A stretch of DNA of 64,000 nucleotides from Limivicinus sp963617275 (lineage in GTDB: Bacteria; Bacillota; Clostridia; Oscillospirales; Oscillospiraceae), in NCBI GenBank assembly GCA_963617275.1, contig CAVENX010000020.1:143350-207349 (forward strand), given 5' to 3'. Position numbers and translations under genes: made by a program. Within the stretch, counting starts at the first letter, position 1; each line of letters opens with the position of its first letter. The notes under the pieces were generated by a model that did not search any database, was not told where the DNA came from, and worked only from the letters and a program-made list of their open reading frames with translations. This document shows, in pieces, positions 62,446 to 64,000 of this stretch.

Positions 62446-63122
62446 CTTGACTCCTCCGTATCGGATGCGGCCGCGCTCCGTTCTTGCTGCGTCGTCCGCG
62501 CCTCGCTTTTCATCGGCTTTCGCGCTGTGACACACAGCCAGCCCCGTTCGTTCTTATGTACCTGAATATTTCGGAATCCCGCCTGTTCCAGATATGCTTT
62601 CAATTCCACATCCCTATAGATGGTCATGCCGCCGATCTTCTCCGTCCACTTCTCGTCACCGGCGTTGTCTCCGCCGCATTCATTGCAGATAAGAAAAGTC
62701 CCACTGGGCTTCAGCACCCGATAAACCTCCCGAAAGCACCGCGGCAGGTCGGGCCAGAAATAGACGGTTTCAAACGCCGTGACAACATCGAACCAATCCT
62801 TCGCAAAAATGATATGTTCTACACTGCCTTGCCACACCACACAGCGCCCTTCCTGAATTGCAGCTTGGTTGAGCCATCGAGCCTTTTTCACACTGACAGG
62901 CGAATAGTCGATGCCTTTGACGATCCCCTGCGAACATTTTTTCAGCAGCGCTCTGATGTTTGCCCCGCCGCCGCAGCCGCAGTCCAGCACCCTCGCATCC
63001 GCAGAAACGTCCAGAAAACGCATGCCCCATTCTGCCAAAGCCCGATGCCCAAGATTCATCATATCAACCATGACTTTTCCACCAAGCCCTTTCGGCCTGC
63101 GGGTATTTTCAAAAAATGACAT
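62442..63122 (-). CDS. Class I SAM methyltransferase, UbiE-like
   Basis: 226 residues. VLDCGCGGGANIRALLKKCS is the SAM loop near residue 48, GIDYSPVSVKKARWL follows, then CRVLKPSGTFLICNECGG-type strand. The substrate is a small molecule, unknown. It starts two bases before the end of the small relic before it, so the relic once was the gene ahead of it in the operon. Confidence 0.9.
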   Translation of the reverse strand: MSFFENTRRPKGLGGKVMVDMMNLGHRALAEWGMRFLDVSADARVLDCGCGGGANIRALLKKCSQGIVKGIDYSPVSVKKARWLNQAAIQEGRCVVWQGSVEHIIFAKDWFDVVTAFETVYFWPDLPRCFREVYRVLKPSGTFLICNECGGDNAGDEKWTEKIGGMTIYRDVELKAYLEQAGFRNIQVHKNERGWLCVTARKPMKSEARTTQQERSAAASDTEESR

Positions 63123-63123
63123 A

Positions 63124-63276
63124 TCACACCTCTGATTTCACACATTTCGCATAGGTCAGCGGAAAGGATGCTTTAAGCACAGCGTTTTTCCGCACCGTCC
63201 AGCCGTTTTGCTCCAAGAATTTCAGATATTCCTCGTTCGTCCACTTGCTGTGGAGAGGGAAGCCGGCCAGTCTCAT
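63124..63276 (-). pseudogene. C-terminal relic of a methyltransferase-like gene at operon head
   Basis: 50 codons: MRLAGFPLHSKWTNEEYLKF then NGWTVRKNAVLKASFPLTYA, ending VKSEV. This resembles the C-terminal end of a SAM methyltransferase. Just upstream, AAAGGAGTGATGACG precedes ATG CGA GAA CGT, which runs eight codons (MRERKDFS) to a stop that overlaps this start. So the original gene kept its start and its end but lost the middle. It may still couple translation to the next gene. Confidence 0.55.
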
Positions 63277-63317
63277 GAAAAATCCTTACGTTCTCGCATC
63301 GTCATCACTCCTTTGTA

Positions 63318-63335
63318 GGTTAGCTTTGTCTAACC
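63318..63335. promoter_or_regulatory. Metal-box palindrome 6
   Basis: GGTTAG-CTTTGT-CTAACC, directly before the ribosome site of the operon head. Confidence 0.78.
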
Positions 63336-63352
63336 GATACGTGCAGTTGTGC

Positions 63353-63370
63353 AGTTAGGGCAGGCTAACC
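63353..63370. promoter_or_regulatory. Metal-box palindrome 7
   Basis: AGTTAG-GGCAGG-CTAACC, 35 bases from box 6, almost the same spacing as boxes 2 and 3 at feo. Confidence 0.78.
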
Positions 63371-63409
63371 AACGTGTCTTGGAAAAGCCGCATCTCTGCG
63401 GCCTTCCGC

Positions 63410-63549
63410 TTATTCAAATAACCCCCTGCAAGCACCGTACAGCAGCGTTTTCTTCAGCAGCGCCTTGCTGAGCTGCTCTGTCTCGTAATCGGTAAAAACC
63501 AAGGCTGCGCCTTTTAAAATATGACCATTTTCGTTCTTTTGGTCATATT
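63410..63549 (-). pseudogene. Regulator-like relic with its palindrome
   Basis: A palindrome AATATGACCA-N12-TGGTCATATT (63518-63549) covers an ATG that opens MTKRTKMVIF and stops. After it the sequence GAALVFTDYETEQLSKALLK and LLYGACRGLFE reads to a stop at 63410. This looks like a regulator gene with the middle deleted, leaving its operator. Family uncertain. Confidence 0.35.
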
Positions 63550-63890
63550 ATACCGCGCTTCTTTCTGTTTTGCAAGGGGTTCAGAGAAAAAACTCGCCAA
63601 ACACAAGGAGTACAGTATTGCAGAGAGACGAAGGAATTCCGGTAATTGTTGCCGCCGCTTTCATTGGACACAACTTTGGCCTTATAGGTTGTGCCGCCGC
63701 TCCAACGGATGATAAACTGTTCTCGCTTGTTCTGCTCCATAGGCATTTTCGTTGCCTGAAAAGAGTTTTTTCCGACGTACATGCCGCCGGAGAAAATGAT
63801 TAAAACTATTTTTGCCTGCGGCAAAAACTCTGTGAGGCTTTTTCGGCTCAATATCAATAGTTATGGTAGAGCCAAAAATAAGGTTGTAAA
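63550..63890. other. Decayed coding region, unassigned
   Basis: Minus-strand frames hold two overlapping pieces, one with FGSTITIDIEPKKPHRVFAA and one with MYVGKNSFQATKMPMEQNKR and IIRWSGGTTYKAKVVSN, which looks like one gene broken by a frameshift. I do not recognise it. A mobile-element accessory protein is possible. Confidence 0.3.
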
Positions 63891-63936
63891 CTAAAAGTTG
63901 GGGTGCGTGGGTAAGCCCGGGCACTCCAACTTTTAG
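63891..63936. terminator. Long hairpin near the right edge
   Basis: CTAAAAGTTGG and CCAACTTTTAG close a stem that continues with GTGC/GCAC. Same style as the hairpins at 11209 and 29461. Confidence 0.55.
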
Positions 63937-64000
63937 CATGTTGAAAAAATAAGAGTAGAGCATAACAGAAAAATCCTTTAAAATGAAGCTGCTTAGACAC

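Overview
The window reads as a chromosome segment of a spore-forming, strictly anaerobic gut-type Clostridia (Firmicutes). Evidence: cotJ spore-coat genes, 2-hydroxyacyl-CoA dehydratase subunits, ferredoxin-like and XdhC-type redox genes, FeoAB, frequent TTG/GTG starts with strong AGGAGG-type ribosome sites, and a Tn916-family relic. I cannot place it to genus; Oscillospiraceae-like is a guess.

Layout. 1-7.6 kb: housekeeping and metabolism (end of a histidine-phosphatase/HD protein, XdhC, TSCPD protein, YgjV-like, MazG, asparaginase, a DUF5058 membrane pair, an M20 peptidase). 7.6-8.4 kb: two frame-damaged genes, one phage-derived, and tRNA-Arg(CCT). 8.4-24.2 kb: the cotJ operon, a cotJA-cotJB fusion followed by cotJC. 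cotJC is split after codon 62 by a 14,670-bp element (9112-23781). The element carries a large serine recombinase at one end and, as cargo, a complete type I-C CRISPR-Cas system (cas3-cas5c-cas8c-cas7-cas4-cas1-cas2 plus 59 repeats and 58 spacers). The core GGTA is shared by both ends, and joining there restores cotJC in frame, so this looks like a skin-type element that could be excised during sporulation. 24.2-29.5 kb: a scrambled relic of a prophage (minor head protein, holin, GH25 endolysin, tape-measure fragment) with a Tn916/CD1108-family cell-wall hydrolase fragment embedded in it.

29.5-41.9 kb: a TetR gene divergent from a large Fe-S flavoprotein, then hypA, hypB, two 2-hydroxyacyl-CoA dehydratase-family subunits, a 55-residue membrane protein and ogt; then a frameshifted LysR gene, an MgtC-family gene, a second LysR gene and an EFR1-type flavodoxin-ferredoxin.

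41.9-45.7 kb: a ferrous-iron locus (DtxR-family regulator, a Cys-rich/HMA membrane protein, feoA, feoB, a Cys-rich partner) with four copies of an 18-bp palindrome, RGTTAG-N6-CTAACY. 45.9-49.6 kb: a VanZ-like protein, a P1B-type ATPase relative that has lost all of its key catalytic motifs, a nitroreductase and a HAD phosphatase. 49.7-50.8 kb: an IS with a frameshifted transposase. 50.9-63.5 kb: a leftward block with a heterodimeric ABC transporter, TetR, and an operon of at least ten genes (two membrane proteins, GNAT, two SAM methyltransferases, three alpha/beta hydrolases, a ZIP metal transporter, an ATC-hydrolase-family protein). The same 18-bp palindrome lies before the ABC pair (one copy) and before the long operon (two copies). 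I infer one metal-responsive, probably iron-linked, regulon tying feo, the ABC transporter and this uncharacterised operon together.

The two most notable candidates for undescribed biology are the CRISPR-bearing cotJC intervening element and the palindrome-controlled methyltransferase/hydrolase/ZIP operon. The catalytically dead P-type ATPase is a third. Four frame breaks sit in homopolymer runs and could be sequence errors.
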